Below, in pieces: positions 1 to 7,348 of a DNA stretch of 18,847 bases. The notes below the pieces were generated by a model, which was not told the origin of the DNA, did not search any database, and saw nothing but the letters and a program-made list of their open reading frames with translations. Every line of letters starts with the position of its first letter. The stretch's first letter is position 1. Origin of the DNA: Caldimicrobium sp964493015 (lineage in GTDB: Bacteria > Desulfobacterota > Thermodesulfobacteria > Thermodesulfobacteriales > Thermodesulfobacteriaceae); assembly GCA_964493015.1 (NCBI GenBank), contig CAZBLU010000031.1:1-18847 (forward strand), read 5' to 3'. The position numbers and the translations under genes are program-made.

Positions 1-14
1 CTAAAAATAAGCCC

Positions 15-45
15 TTGACAAAGTTATATTTTAAGTTAATTTTAT
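15..45 (+). promoter_or_regulatory. Candidate promoter for tRNA-Val / thrS / infC
   Basis: A perfect TTGACA lies at 15-20, upstream of the tRNA at 64. A TATATT at 25-30 is a good -10 box but is only 4 nt from that -35. Hexamers at the proper 16-18 nt spacing (37-44) match the consensus at only about 3 of 6 positions. Both elements are visible but the exact pairing is unclear. The TATATT may instead use a -35 outside the window. Confidence 0.35.
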
Positions 46-63
46 TTTTGAAGGTTAAAAAAT

Positions 64-138
64 AGGCGCGTAGCTCAGTGGGAGAGCGCTTGCTTGACGC
101 GCAAGAGGTCGGCGGTTCAATCCCGCCCGCGCCTACCA
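64..138 (+). tRNA. tRNA-Val (anticodon GAC), CCA encoded
   Basis: The sequence folds as a complete cloverleaf. The acceptor stem is 64-70 with 128-134 (7 bp). The D stem is GCTC 73-76 with GAGC 84-87. The anticodon stem is 89-93 with 101-105, and its loop 94-100 carries GAC at 96-98, which reads GUC and GUU valine codons. The T stem is GGCGG 111-115 with CCGCC 123-127, with loop TTCAATC. The discriminator is A135 and CCA is genomically encoded at 136-138. It lies 36 nt upstream of thrS on the same strand, so co-transcription and processing are likely. Confidence 0.95.
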
Positions 139-174
139 TTTAATCCCTCTCATAAAGGAGTAATAGGGTAAACT

Positions 175-2103
175 TTGCGCATTCACATAAAAGAGATAGG
201 TGATTTTGAGCTTGCCACTAATCAGCCTCTAAAAGTTCTTCTCCCCGAAATTAAAAAAACAAAACCTTCTAAGGGTCTCCCTATTGCCTTTAAGTATAAC
301 TCTTCCATAATTGACTGGCATACTCCTCTTACCTTTCAAAAAGAGGAAATCACCTTAGAGCCACTTTTTCCTGAAGACAAAGAGGCCCTTGAGGTATTGA
401 GACATACAGCCTCTCATATTTTGGCCCAAGCGGTAAAAGAGCTTTTTCCTGAGGCCAAACTTGGCATTGGTCCAGCTATTGAAGAGGGCTTCTACTATGA
501 CATCGCCTATTCCCGACCTTTCACTGAGGAGGATCTAAAACTCATAGAAAAAAAGATGAAAGAAATAATCAAAAAAAACTTATCCCTTGAGAGAAAAGAG
601 CTTTCTAAGGATGAGGCCCTCAAGTTATTCCAAGAACTAAAGGAAGATTATAAACTGGAGCTCATTCAAGAACTTGAGGATAATAAGATTAGCCTCTATA
701 CCCAGGGAGATTTTATAGACCTCTGCAGAGGCCCTCATTTACTCTCCACAGGACAGGTCAAGGCTTTAAAGCTCTTATCAGTGGCTGGGGCCTATTGGCG
801 TGGGGATGAAAAAAATCCCATGCTTTGGAGAATCTATGGCACAGCCTTTTTTAAAGAGGAGGATCTTAAGGCCTACTTAGATCACTTAGAAGAAATCAAA
901 AAGAGAGATCACCGTAAGCTTGGTAGAGAGCTTGAGCTTTTCCTTATTGAAGAAGATATAGGCCCTGGGCTTGTCATCTGGCTTCCTAAAGGAGCTATAG
1001 TTAGGAAAATAATTGAAGATTTCTGGAAAGAGGAACACCTCAAGAGGGGCTATCAGCTGGTTTATACCCCTCATATTGCCTTGAGAGATCTTTGGAAGAC
1101 CTCTGGACACTTAGACTTTTATGCGGAAAATATGTATCCCCCCATGGAGCTTGAAAATAGAACCTACCAATTAAAGCCCATGAATTGCCCTTTCCATATC
1201 TACGTTTATAACCAAAAGAGAAGGAGCTATAGAGATTTTCCTCTGAGATTTTGCGAACTGGGAACTGTCTATCGTTTTGAGAGGAGTGGGGTTTTACATG
1301 GGCTTTTAAGGGTTAGAGGTTTTACCCAAGACGATGCCCATATTTTTTGTCGTGAAGATCAATTGGAAGAGGAATTAACTAAGGTATTGGATTTGGTAAT
1401 TTATTTCCTAAGGCTTTTTGGCTTTGAGGAGTATAAAATTTATCTCTCCACACGGCCAGAGAAATTTGTTGGAGATCCTGCTATTTGGGATAAGGCAGAA
1501 TCTGCCCTTAAGTTAGCCTTGGAACACAGAGGCCTTGCCTATCAAATTGATCCTGGGGAAGGGGTTTTCTATGGCCCCAAAATTGATCTAAAAATCAAGG
1601 ATGTCCTGGGAAGGTTTTGGCAATGTTCCACTATTCAGGTGGATTTCAATCTTCCTGAAAGATTTGATTTAGTTTATGTGGGCGAGGATAATCAATTCCA
1701 CCGTCCAATCATGATCCATAGGGCCCTCCTTGGTTCTTTAGAAAGATTTTTAGGTGTCCTCATTGAACACTATGCTGGTGCTTTTCCCTTTTGGCTTGCC
1801 CCTGTGCAAATAAAGGTTCTCACAGTGACGGATAGAAATATTGCCTATGCCGAAAAGGTATACGAAAGCTTAAAAAAAGCTGGTTTTAGAGTAGAGAAAG
1901 ATTTCCGCTCAGAGAAAATAAATTATAAGATAAGAAGTGCCCAACTTGAGAAAATACCTTATATGCTTATCATTGGAGATAAGGAAGAACAAAAGGGGAC
2001 TATAAGCCTTAGAAAGAGGAACGGTGAAGTTGTTCAGGATATGGTGCTCACAGATCTCATGGAAAAACTCTTTTCCGAAAATACTCCCTTAATAAATTCT
2101 TGA
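175..2103 (+). CDS. thrS: Threonyl-tRNA synthetase
   Basis: Class II synthetase that charges tRNA-Thr in the cytoplasm. At 642 aa it matches the usual full-length bacterial enzyme. A degenerate TGS domain covers about residues 1-65. The N2 editing domain has the HxxxH pair H77/H81 and the C184/H188 pair (CRGPH). The catalytic core holds the zinc ligands C338 (in MNCP), H389 (in DDAHIF) and H515 (in MIHRA). The anticodon-binding domain runs from about residue 540 to the end. The start is TTG at 175: a TAA in the same frame lies at 169-171, so it cannot extend further, and AGGG at 165-168 can serve as ribosome binding site. The stop TGA overlaps an ATG (TGATG). No T-box or other leader fits in the 36 nt after the tRNA. 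Confidence 0.96.
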   Translation: MRIHIKEIGDFELATNQPLKVLLPEIKKTKPSKGLPIAFKYNSSIIDWHTPLTFQKEEITLEPLFPEDKEALEVLRHTASHILAQAVKELFPEAKLGIGPAIEEGFYYDIAYSRPFTEEDLKLIEKKMKEIIKKNLSLERKELSKDEALKLFQELKEDYKLELIQELEDNKISLYTQGDFIDLCRGPHLLSTGQVKALKLLSVAGAYWRGDEKNPMLWRIYGTAFFKEEDLKAYLDHLEEIKKRDHRKLGRELELFLIEEDIGPGLVIWLPKGAIVRKIIEDFWKEEHLKRGYQLVYTPHIALRDLWKTSGHLDFYAENMYPPMELENRTYQLKPMNCPFHIYVYNQKRRSYRDFPLRFCELGTVYRFERSGVLHGLLRVRGFTQDDAHIFCREDQLEEELTKVLDLVIYFLRLFGFEEYKIYLSTRPEKFVGDPAIWDKAESALKLALEHRGLAYQIDPGEGVFYGPKIDLKIKDVLGRFWQCSTIQVDFNLPERFDLVYVGEDNQFHRPIMIHRALLGSLERFLGVLIEHYAGAFPFWLAPVQIKVLTVTDRNIAYAEKVYESLKKAGFRVEKDFRSEKINYKIRSAQLEKIPYMLIIGDKEEQKGTISLRKRNGEVVQDMVLTDLMEKLFSENTPLINS

Positions 2104-2130
2104 TGAAGTTTGCCACATTTTCCACAAATC

Positions 2131-2163
2131 AAGGAGGTGAGAAAACTTTAACAGGAGGAGTAT
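2131..2163 (+). promoter_or_regulatory. Double ribosome-binding region before infC
   Basis: Two Shine-Dalgarno sequences precede infC. AGGAGG at 2153-2158 lies 5 nt before the ATG and decides the start. A perfect 10-nt complement of the 16S 3' end, AAGGAGGTGA, lies at 2131-2140, 23 nt before the ATG, too far to serve it. In the infC frame it is followed by GTG-AGA-AAA-CTT-TAA (2137-2151), so infC cannot extend upstream of 2152. Confidence 0.7.
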
Positions 2164-2688
2164 ATGCAACAGGAACTGAAACACAAATATCGGGTTAATG
2201 AAAAGATCAGGGCTAAAGAGGTTAGGCTTATAGGCCCTGACGGAAAACAAATAGGTATAGTTCCCCTTGTAGAGGCTCTCAGAAAAGCTGAGGAGTATGG
2301 CCTTGATTTAGTTGAGGTTGCTCCTAATGCTGTGCCACCAGTGTGTAAAATAATGGACTTTGGAGAATTTCTCTATCAGGAGGCCAAAAAGGCCAAAGAG
2401 GCCAAAAAGAAACAGACAGTTATTGAAGTCAAGGAAATTAAGTTGAGCCCTAAGACAGATAAACACGACTTAGAAGTAAAAATAAAACACATTTTGAGAT
2501 TTTTAGAAGAAAAAAATAAGGTCAAAATAAGGGTAGTTTTCAAAGGAAGGGAACTTTCTCATCCAGAAATGGCAGATCGGGTTTTTACAGCCATTTTTCA
2601 GGCAGTTGAGGGGAAGGCTATTGTAGAGAGCCCACCTAAGCTTGAGGGAAAACAGATGATTGCTGTCCTTGCCCCAGTTAAGAAGTAA
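2164..2688 (+). CDS. infC: Translation initiation factor IF-3
   Basis: Binds the 30S subunit, prevents premature 50S joining and checks the start codon and initiator tRNA. The 174 aa length is typical. The N domain (about residues 8-75) contains RVNEKIRAKEVRLIGPDG and the conserved CKIMDFGEF. A Lys-rich helical linker (about 75-90) leads to the C domain (about 90-174), with the IKLSPKTDKHDL and RVVFKGRELSHPE signatures. It begins with ATG, 5 nt after AGGAGG, unlike the AUU start that supports autoregulation of enterobacterial infC. thrS is 60 nt upstream on the same strand. The normal downstream partners rpmI and rplT are missing: hisH converges 3 nt after the stop and no terminator hairpin is visible between them. 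Confidence 0.97.
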   Translation: MQQELKHKYRVNEKIRAKEVRLIGPDGKQIGIVPLVEALRKAEEYGLDLVEVAPNAVPPVCKIMDFGEFLYQEAKKAKEAKKKQTVIEVKEIKLSPKTDKHDLEVKIKHILRFLEEKNKVKIRVVFKGRELSHPEMADRVFTAIFQAVEGKAIVESPPKLEGKQMIAVLAPVKK

Positions 2689-2691
2689 TTC

Positions 2692-3315
2692 TCAAGGGGT
2701 CCATCTACTAAAATTTTCCAATATCTTTAAGCCAGGAGCACCACTCTTTTCAGGATGGAATTGGAAGGCCACTAAATTTTTAAAATAAATGGCGGAAACA
2801 AAGGTGATCCCATAAAAGGTAGTCCCTAAAATTAGGTCCTCCTCTACAGAGGGATAATAGCTATGCACAAAATAGTATTCATAAGCAGGATCAAGCCCCT
2901 TTAAAATAGGGTGATTTACTCTCCACTCTACACTATTCCAGCCCATGTGGGGGACCTTGAGCCTTTCCTCACCATAAAGAAGGGGCTCGGGGAATCGTCT
3001 CACCACTCCCTTTAAGAGACCTAAGGTTTTTGTGCCCCCATCCTCGGCACTTTCTTCTAAAATGATCTGAGTGCCAAGGCAAATGCCCATAATGGGGATG
3101 CCTTCCTCAAAGATCTCCTTTAAAAATACATCAAGCCCATGTTGAGAGAGACTCTTCATGGCTGAACCTGCTGCTCCTACCCCAGGAAAGATAATCCTTT
3201 CACATTTTCTCAAGGTCTCGGGATCAGAACTTATAAGCCACTTCTGCCCTAAATATTCTAAAGCCCGAGCTACACTGGTTAAATTGCCTGCCTGATAATC
3301 TATAATTCCGATCAT
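2692..3315 (-). CDS. hisH: Imidazole glycerol phosphate synthase, glutaminase subunit HisH
   Basis: Class I glutamine amidotransferase that supplies ammonia to HisF at the branch point of histidine and AICAR formation. It reads GIIDYQAGN at the N-terminus, the nucleophile Cys in GICLGTQ and the His/Glu pair in FHPEKSG, so the triad is complete. About 207 aa from the preferred start, which is normal. I chose ATG at 3315, giving MIGIIDYQ as usual in the family, preceded by AGGGG at good spacing. An upstream in-frame TTG at 3330 would add 5 residues and overlap scpB. The gene follows scpB by 7 nt. hisF and other his genes are not in the window, so the pathway genes are dispersed. Confidence 0.95.
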   Translation of the reverse strand: MIGIIDYQAGNLTSVARALEYLGQKWLISSDPETLRKCERIIFPGVGAAGSAMKSLSQHGLDVFLKEIFEEGIPIMGICLGTQIILEESAEDGGTKTLGLLKGVVRRFPEPLLYGEERLKVPHMGWNSVEWRVNHPILKGLDPAYEYYFVHSYYPSVEEDLILGTTFYGITFVSAIYFKNLVAFQFHPEKSGAPGLKILENFSRWTP

Positions 3316-3322
3316 AGGGCCC

Positions 3323-3859
3323 CTAACCAAGCAATTTCTCTAATTCCGTTAAAGAGGGTAGATCTTGCAATGATTTTAATCCAAAATACTCTAAAAAAAA
3401 CTCGGTTGTCCCATATAGAGCAGGTCTTCCAGGAATGGGCTTTTTCCCAACCACTTTGATTAGACCTCTTTCCAACAAAACTCTCAAGAGAGGCCCCACC
3501 TCTACCCCTCCCCTCTTGGCAGAAATTTCTGCCCTGGTTATAGGCTGAAAATAGGCAATAATGGCTAAAGTTTCAAGTAAGGGCTTTGTCCACTTAAACT
3601 CCTTTGGCTTGAGATACCTTTTAAGATACTCTGCAGTCTCTGGGGCAGATTCCACCCGATAGCCCTCGGCTACCTCTACAATCCTAACCCCCCGTCCCTC
3701 AAAATCCCTCTTAAGCTCTTCCAGGATCCTTAAGACCTCCGCTGAGGAAATATCATCTAAAACCTTCACTATTTCTTTTAATTTAACAGGCTTCCCAGCA
3801 CAAAAAAGTATGGCCTCAATAACTCGCTTATAAAAATCCCTCTTCTCTATAGGGAGCAT
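3323..3859 (-). CDS. scpB: Segregation and condensation protein ScpB
   Basis: Kleisin-interacting winged-helix subunit of the SMC-ScpAB condensin, which compacts and segregates the nucleoid. The 178 aa length is normal. Two winged-helix domains are apparent (about residues 8-80 and 90-165). The diagnostic stretch is LLETLAIIAYFQPITRAEI, followed by RGLIKVVGKKPIPGRPALYG. The ATG at 3859 is directly preceded by AGGAG with no spacer, which is unusually close, and a TAG in frame six bases upstream blocks extension, so initiation may be weak or use a slightly later codon. It lies 20 nt after the radical SAM gene and 7 nt before hisH, so the three are probably one transcript. scpA, the usual neighbour, is absent here. 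Confidence 0.93.
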   Translation of the reverse strand: MLPIEKRDFYKRVIEAILFCAGKPVKLKEIVKVLDDISSAEVLRILEELKRDFEGRGVRIVEVAEGYRVESAPETAEYLKRYLKPKEFKWTKPLLETLAIIAYFQPITRAEISAKRGGVEVGPLLRVLLERGLIKVVGKKPIPGRPALYGTTEFFLEYFGLKSLQDLPSLTELEKLLG

Positions 3860-3879
3860 CTCCTAATCTCTTAGAGAAA

Positions 3880-4797
3880 TCAGGAAATATAGAAAGTTTC
3901 TCCTTGGTGAGTGATCTTTTTAATTTTACCTTCCCTTACCAATTTTTCCAAGTAAAAATTGAGCTCAACCTCTTTCCCAAAGATAGCTATTAACTCTTCA
4001 AGAGGAGCAGGTCTTCTGGAAAGATACTCCTTTAGCGCCTCTTCCTGGTTCTCTGTGGTAGTTATAGGGGAGGACTTACTCCCTCCTGGAGTAATAATTT
4101 CTGCATAAGGGTAAAGTTGTTCCTTAATCTCTTCCAATTCTTCCCAAGATAAGGGCCTTGCTACCGCATAGGCTGGAGGCCTAACAACCGTATTTAATTG
4201 CACTCTATGCGGTTTAATATATTCAATAGCCCTTTTCAAGGCCTCTATATCCTCTGGCGAATCGTTAATCCCCTTCACTAAAAGAACCTCTAACCACATC
4301 TCGCCTCTCATAGTCTCCTTGAGAGTTTTTAGCCCTTCAACAATAGCGGCCAAACTGACACCTTTTGCTGGCCTATTCACTAATTTAAAGGACTTTTCTC
4401 TGGCTGAGTCCAAAGAGGCAAGGACAAGATCCACCTGAGCTAAGGCCTCTATAATAGAAACTTCCTCAAGAGTAGTGCTATTAGTTAAAACAGCGACAGG
4501 TTTAGAGATAAGCTCTTTGGCTAACTTTACTGTTTTCTCAAAATAGATATTAAGGGTTGGTTCCCCGCTCCCAGTTATGGTAAGCACATCAAAGGTCTCC
4601 TCCCTACTTTGAGCGGCATATAGAGCCTTTTCAATAGAGTCCCAGGAATAATAGGCCTTTCTCTCAGTGGTAAGATTAGTTGTTTTTCCCACTTCACAGT
4701 AGAGACAATCCATAGAACAAATCTTTTTGGGCACAAGTTCTAAACCAAGGGAGAGACCAAGTCTTCGCGATCTTACAGGTCCAAAAAGAAGTGCCAT
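3880..4797 (-). CDS. Radical SAM protein, COG0731 (TYW1-related) type
   Basis: Radical S-adenosylmethionine enzyme of the group annotated as wyosine-like Fe-S oxidoreductase (COG0731). The bacterial substrate is not established. From the preferred start it has FGPVRSRRLG at residues 5-14, then the 4Fe-4S cluster motif CSMDCLYC (Cys 27, 31, 34). TGSGEPTL corresponds to the SAM-binding GGE region. A partial TIM barrel follows to about residue 240, and then a winged-helix-like tail of about 55 residues ending in KKITHQGETFYIS. I chose ATG at 4797 because AGGAG lies 7 nt upstream and the family usually begins just before FGPVxSRRLG. A TTG at 4842 would add 15 residues unlike the family. It heads the run with scpB and hisH. 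Confidence 0.87.
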   Translation of the reverse strand: MALLFGPVRSRRLGLSLGLELVPKKICSMDCLYCEVGKTTNLTTERKAYYSWDSIEKALYAAQSREETFDVLTITGSGEPTLNIYFEKTVKLAKELISKPVAVLTNSTTLEEVSIIEALAQVDLVLASLDSAREKSFKLVNRPAKGVSLAAIVEGLKTLKETMRGEMWLEVLLVKGINDSPEDIEALKRAIEYIKPHRVQLNTVVRPPAYAVARPLSWEELEEIKEQLYPYAEIITPGGSKSSPITTTENQEEALKEYLSRRPAPLEELIAIFGKEVELNFYLEKLVREGKIKKITHQGETFYIS

Positions 4798-4830
4798 AAT
4801 TCTACTCCTAAATTTATAAACTCTTGGATT

Positions 4831-4859
4831 AAAGTTAAACAATTTATCTCGCCTGTCAA
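4831..4859 (-). promoter_or_regulatory. Candidate sigma70 promoter for radical SAM / scpB / hisH
   Basis: On the minus strand a perfect TTGACA (4859-4854) is followed after 17 nt by AACTTT (4836-4831), a poor -10 box. It sits about 35-60 nt before the ATG at 4797. The -35 and the spacing are good, while the -10 is weak. Confidence 0.35.
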
Positions 4860-4863
4860 CCTA

Positions 4864-4977
4864 TTTGAGGCAAATAATGGAAGATTTATTCCTAAAGAGG
4901 AGTAGGGTTTAGACCTTGTGGCAGAGGATGTGACAAGCAAAGGAAGGATTGATTTCAGTGAGAGAGAAATCTTGTAA
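4864..4977 (+). pseudogene. Possible fragment of a PD-(D/E)XK nuclease-like gene
   Basis: This plus-strand frame reads FEANNGRFIPKEE, a TAG stop at 4903-4905, then GLDLVAEDVTSKGRID and FSEREIL before TAA. The EDVTSKGRID stretch resembles the catalytic-region motif (VTSxGRxD) of PDDEXK_9 / AAA-ATPase-like proteins as I remember it. There is no ribosome binding site, the frame is interrupted and only about 38 codons are present. It lies between two minus-strand genes. It is either a small decayed remnant or a chance resemblance. Confidence 0.25.
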
Positions 4978-5018
4978 ATTTCCAGTGGGTGCGGGTGTAG
5001 TATCTTTTGGTATTAAAC

Positions 5019-6389
5019 TTAAAACTGAAAAACATAGTATCTAAGCCAAACATAGATAGTGGAGAGAATTACTGTCATAATCATGATAGGCATGCCATAG
5101 AGCATAAATCTGAGAAAGGTTATTTTTCTTCCTGCCTTTTCTGAGATACCCACTACGATTACATTGGCAGAGGCTCCTATGGCAGAGCCATTTCCCCCAA
5201 GACAGGCTCCAAGAGCTAAAGACCACCATACAGGCATAAGCTGTGGATGTTGCAAGAGCTGAATACCTGAAAGATTAGGCCAAAGTTCTCTGGCCATGTC
5301 AATAATCAAAGGATTCATGGTAGCCACATAGGGAATATTATCCACAATAGCAGAGGCAAAGGCAGAAAACCACATAATTACCATAGAGGTAAGAAATAAA
5401 TCACCCTGGGTGAGCTCTAATATCTTAAGGGACATCAATTTTATAAAGCCAACCTTCACAACCGCTCCTACGATAATGAAAAGTCCTATGAAAAAAAAGA
5501 TAGTGGGCCACTCAACTTCGGCAAGAATGTGATGAGGCTCATGAGTGTTGGAGAGAAGAAGGAGCAAACCAGCGCCAAAAAGGGCAATTGTAGCAGGCGG
5601 ATAATGGAGGAGACCATGGAAGACAAAACCTAACAAAACTAAACTTAGAACAAATAGAGATTTTTTTAACATGAGAGGATCCTTAATAGCCTCTCTCTCC
5701 TTCATCTCCATGATCCTTCTCTTAAGCTCTTCTCTGGTCCGCAATTTTCTTCCCCAAATTAGCCATATGGCAAATATATAGAAGAACATGATTATGATAA
5801 CAATTGGCGTAAGATGCAAGATAAAGTCCATAAAATTTAACTGGGCTTTGGAGGCAATCATAATATTAGGAGGGTCACCAATGAGGGTAGCTGTTCCCCC
5901 AATATTAGAGGCTAAGGCACAGGAAATAAGATAAGGCTCTGGTTCTACCTCTAAGGCCTCAGCAATAAGTAGAGTCACTGGGGTGATGAGTAAAACGGTG
6001 GTCACATTATCTAAGAAGGCACTGAGCACGGCTGTAACAATGGCAAAAATAGCCAAAATTCTAAAAGGATCTCCCTTACCCCATTTGGCACTCTTTATGG
6101 CAATATATTCAAAGATTCCTGTGGGACGCATAAGATTTATAATAATCATCATAGAAATGAGAAGAAAGATAACATTCCAGTCAACCCCTAATTCTTCTAT
6201 GTGAAAAGCCTCATGCTGGTCAAGTATCTTTAGGATAAGCACTAAACCTGCCCCAACTATGGCTACCACAGTTTTATGCACCTTTTCTGTCATAATAACT
6301 ACATAAGAGAGAAAGAAGATAAGAGTTGCTGCCCAAAAAGTAGTATCCATGACAATTTGCTGAGAGGAAGTAACCACTTCAGTAGACAT
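5019..6389 (-). CDS. Ion transporter of the ArsB/NhaD (IT) superfamily
   Basis: 456-aa polytopic inner-membrane protein with about 11-12 hydrophobic segments in two halves joined by a charged cytoplasmic loop (about residues 212-245). The halves carry paired signatures: FLDNVTTVLLITPVTL with NIGGTATLIGDPPNI in the first, and SAIVDNIPYVATMNPLI with GGNGSAIGASANVIV in the second. These are typical of the ArsB/NhaD/P-protein branch, which moves Na+/H+, arsenite or organic anions. The substrate cannot be read from sequence, though Na+/H+ exchange is plausible. ATG at 6389 is preceded by GGAGG, which lies within the last codons of the CBS gene. The two genes are only 2 nt apart, so translation is coupled and regulation by the CBS protein is plausible. 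No terminator hairpin with a U-tract is visible after the stop. Confidence 0.88.
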   Translation of the reverse strand: MSTEVVTSSQQIVMDTTFWAATLIFFLSYVVIMTEKVHKTVVAIVGAGLVLILKILDQHEAFHIEELGVDWNVIFLLISMMIIINLMRPTGIFEYIAIKSAKWGKGDPFRILAIFAIVTAVLSAFLDNVTTVLLITPVTLLIAEALEVEPEPYLISCALASNIGGTATLIGDPPNIMIASKAQLNFMDFILHLTPIVIIIMFFYIFAIWLIWGRKLRTREELKRRIMEMKEREAIKDPLMLKKSLFVLSLVLLGFVFHGLLHYPPATIALFGAGLLLLLSNTHEPHHILAEVEWPTIFFFIGLFIIVGAVVKVGFIKLMSLKILELTQGDLFLTSMVIMWFSAFASAIVDNIPYVATMNPLIIDMARELWPNLSGIQLLQHPQLMPVWWSLALGACLGGNGSAIGASANVIVVGISEKAGRKITFLRFMLYGMPIMIMTVILSTIYVWLRYYVFQF

Positions 6390-6391
6390 TA

Positions 6392-6874
6392 TTATCCTCC
6401 GTTATTCTCTTCCAACATAGCCTTAGTTACAGCAAAAAAGACATCTCTTTCATAGATCATGCCTACAACTTTTCCCTCTTTATTGACTACAGGAAGACGC
6501 TTTATATTATGCTTGAGCATGTGGTCAATGCACTCCATCAAAGGTGCATCCTCAGGAACGGTTATAACCTGTTTACTCATAATCTCCTTCACCTTTTTGT
6601 TTGCCACCTTCTTAGCTAAGCTTTCTACCATCCCATCCCAGGTAAACTCCCCAAGGTCCATCATGCTGAGATAAAAGGGAAAAACTGCCTTCAATATATC
6701 CCTCATAGAGAGCATCCCTACAAGTCTACCCTTTTCATCAAGGACAGGGAGCCCCTTCACCCCCACCCTCTCCTCTCCCATCTTAGCAGTTCTTAAGAGG
6801 TTTACTGCTTCCTTAAGGGTGTTCTCAGGGGTTAGGTAGTCCTCTAAGGGTATCATTATATCCTTAGCCTTCAT
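6392..6874 (-). CDS. CBS-pair (Bateman module) protein
   Basis: 160-aa soluble protein made almost only of two CBS domains, about residues 1-65 (KAKDIMIPLEDYLTPENTL, then GLPVLDEKGRLVGMLSMRDI) and about 95-155 (VKEIMSKQVITVPEDAPL, then RLPVVNKEGKVVGMIYERDV). Bateman modules bind adenine nucleotides or SAM and usually gate a partner enzyme or transporter. No catalytic domain is attached. ATG at 6874 has AGGAG 5 nt upstream. The stop lies 2 nt before the ATG of the ion transporter and the transporter ribosome site overlaps its last codons, so the likeliest partner is that transporter (inference). Confidence 0.9.
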   Translation of the reverse strand: MKAKDIMIPLEDYLTPENTLKEAVNLLRTAKMGEERVGVKGLPVLDEKGRLVGMLSMRDILKAVFPFYLSMMDLGEFTWDGMVESLAKKVANKKVKEIMSKQVITVPEDAPLMECIDHMLKHNIKRLPVVNKEGKVVGMIYERDVFFAVTKAMLEENNGG

Positions 6875-7043
6875 GAGATCTCCTTTTTACTTTTTTTAAA
6901 TAATTTTATCCTTTTACCGAGGTATAGCCCTAAGTTGCCCATATTTAACCCTTATCGGAGACACAAATTGTATTTATGAAACAACAACCAGGGACCCCCA
7001 CTGTAAACAAAGGCCTACTGGCGAGTTCTCTTTTAGCTTAAAT

Positions 7044-7072
7044 AGTTTAATGATCTCTAACCCTTTTGTCAA
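7044..7072 (-). promoter_or_regulatory. Candidate sigma70 promoter for CBS gene and ion transporter
   Basis: On the minus strand TTGACA (7072-7067) is followed by a 17-nt spacer and TAAACT (7049-7044, 4 of 6 matches). The predicted start near 7036 gives a leader of about 160 nt before the CBS ATG at 6874. It would let this pair be transcribed independently of uspA. Confidence 0.4.
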
Positions 7073-7270
7073 CCAAAGTAAGCATCTTAAGTAAAATAGA
7101 AAATCTTCATCACCTATGACATAAGAGACTAATAGATCTTTAACTAAACCTCTTATTTAAATATGCTTGACCATAAACTCATCATATCTAAAAGAACGAT
7201 CAGAATGCTCTCTAAGAAGTCTTTGATAAATTATACCTCTCAAGCGAGATCGACTTAGGGGGCAGCTATA

Positions 7271-7316
7271 CTCAACATAAGTTTGAGGTAAGTTCTGCTT
7301 TTGAGCAGATTACTTC
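7271..7316 (-). other. Two adjacent stem-loops after uspA
   Basis: A hairpin with stem TCTGCT/AGCAGA and a TTTG loop (7294-7309) extends by 4 bp across a bulge (7290-7315). Next to it CTCAA 7271-7275 pairs with TTGAG 7283-7287. They lie 30-80 nt downstream of the uspA stop. No U-tract follows on the minus strand, so a standard intrinsic terminator is not supported. They could protect the mRNA 3' end. Confidence 0.25.
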
Positions 7317-7348
7317 TCAGGCTGTAACCAAGAAACAAGAATCGGCAC

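Larger units (their letters stand above)
6914..7348 (-). pseudogene. Possible decayed coding sequence in the uspA / CBS-gene spacer
   Basis: The 474 bp between the CBS gene and uspA contain no intact gene. On the minus strand, in the same frame as the uspA stop, there are unusually long open runs: 13 codons, TAA (7312-7310), 50 codons (7309-7160), TAA (7159-7157), 60 codons (7156-6977), TAA (6976-6974), then about 20 more. The translations look protein-like, for example RLLREHSDRSFRYDEFMVKH and LVKDLLVSYVIGDEDFLFYL, with codon choice like the neighbours (AGA, GAG, TTT). No family was recognised. There is no start codon with a ribosome binding site. It could be an eroded gene with point stop mutations, or chance. 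Confidence 0.25.

Noticed and set aside
139..174. T-box or other riboswitch before thrS
   Set aside because: Only 36 nt separate the tRNA from the start codon, too short for any known class.
5041..5229. Second minus-strand frame inside the transporter 3' end
   Set aside because: Overlaps the conserved second signature of the transporter in another frame; no independent start signal.
5983..6204. Plus-strand open frame inside the ion transporter gene
   Set aside because: Antisense shadow of a membrane protein gene: hydrophobic codons read backwards, no ribosome site, no recognisable family. Similar shadows at 886-1110, 6459-6674, 7587-7859, 8761-8979, 9001-9195 and 11578-11784 were dropped.
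7271..7316. Intrinsic terminator for uspA
   Set aside because: Stem-loops exist but no U-tract follows on the minus strand, so it is listed only as paired structures.
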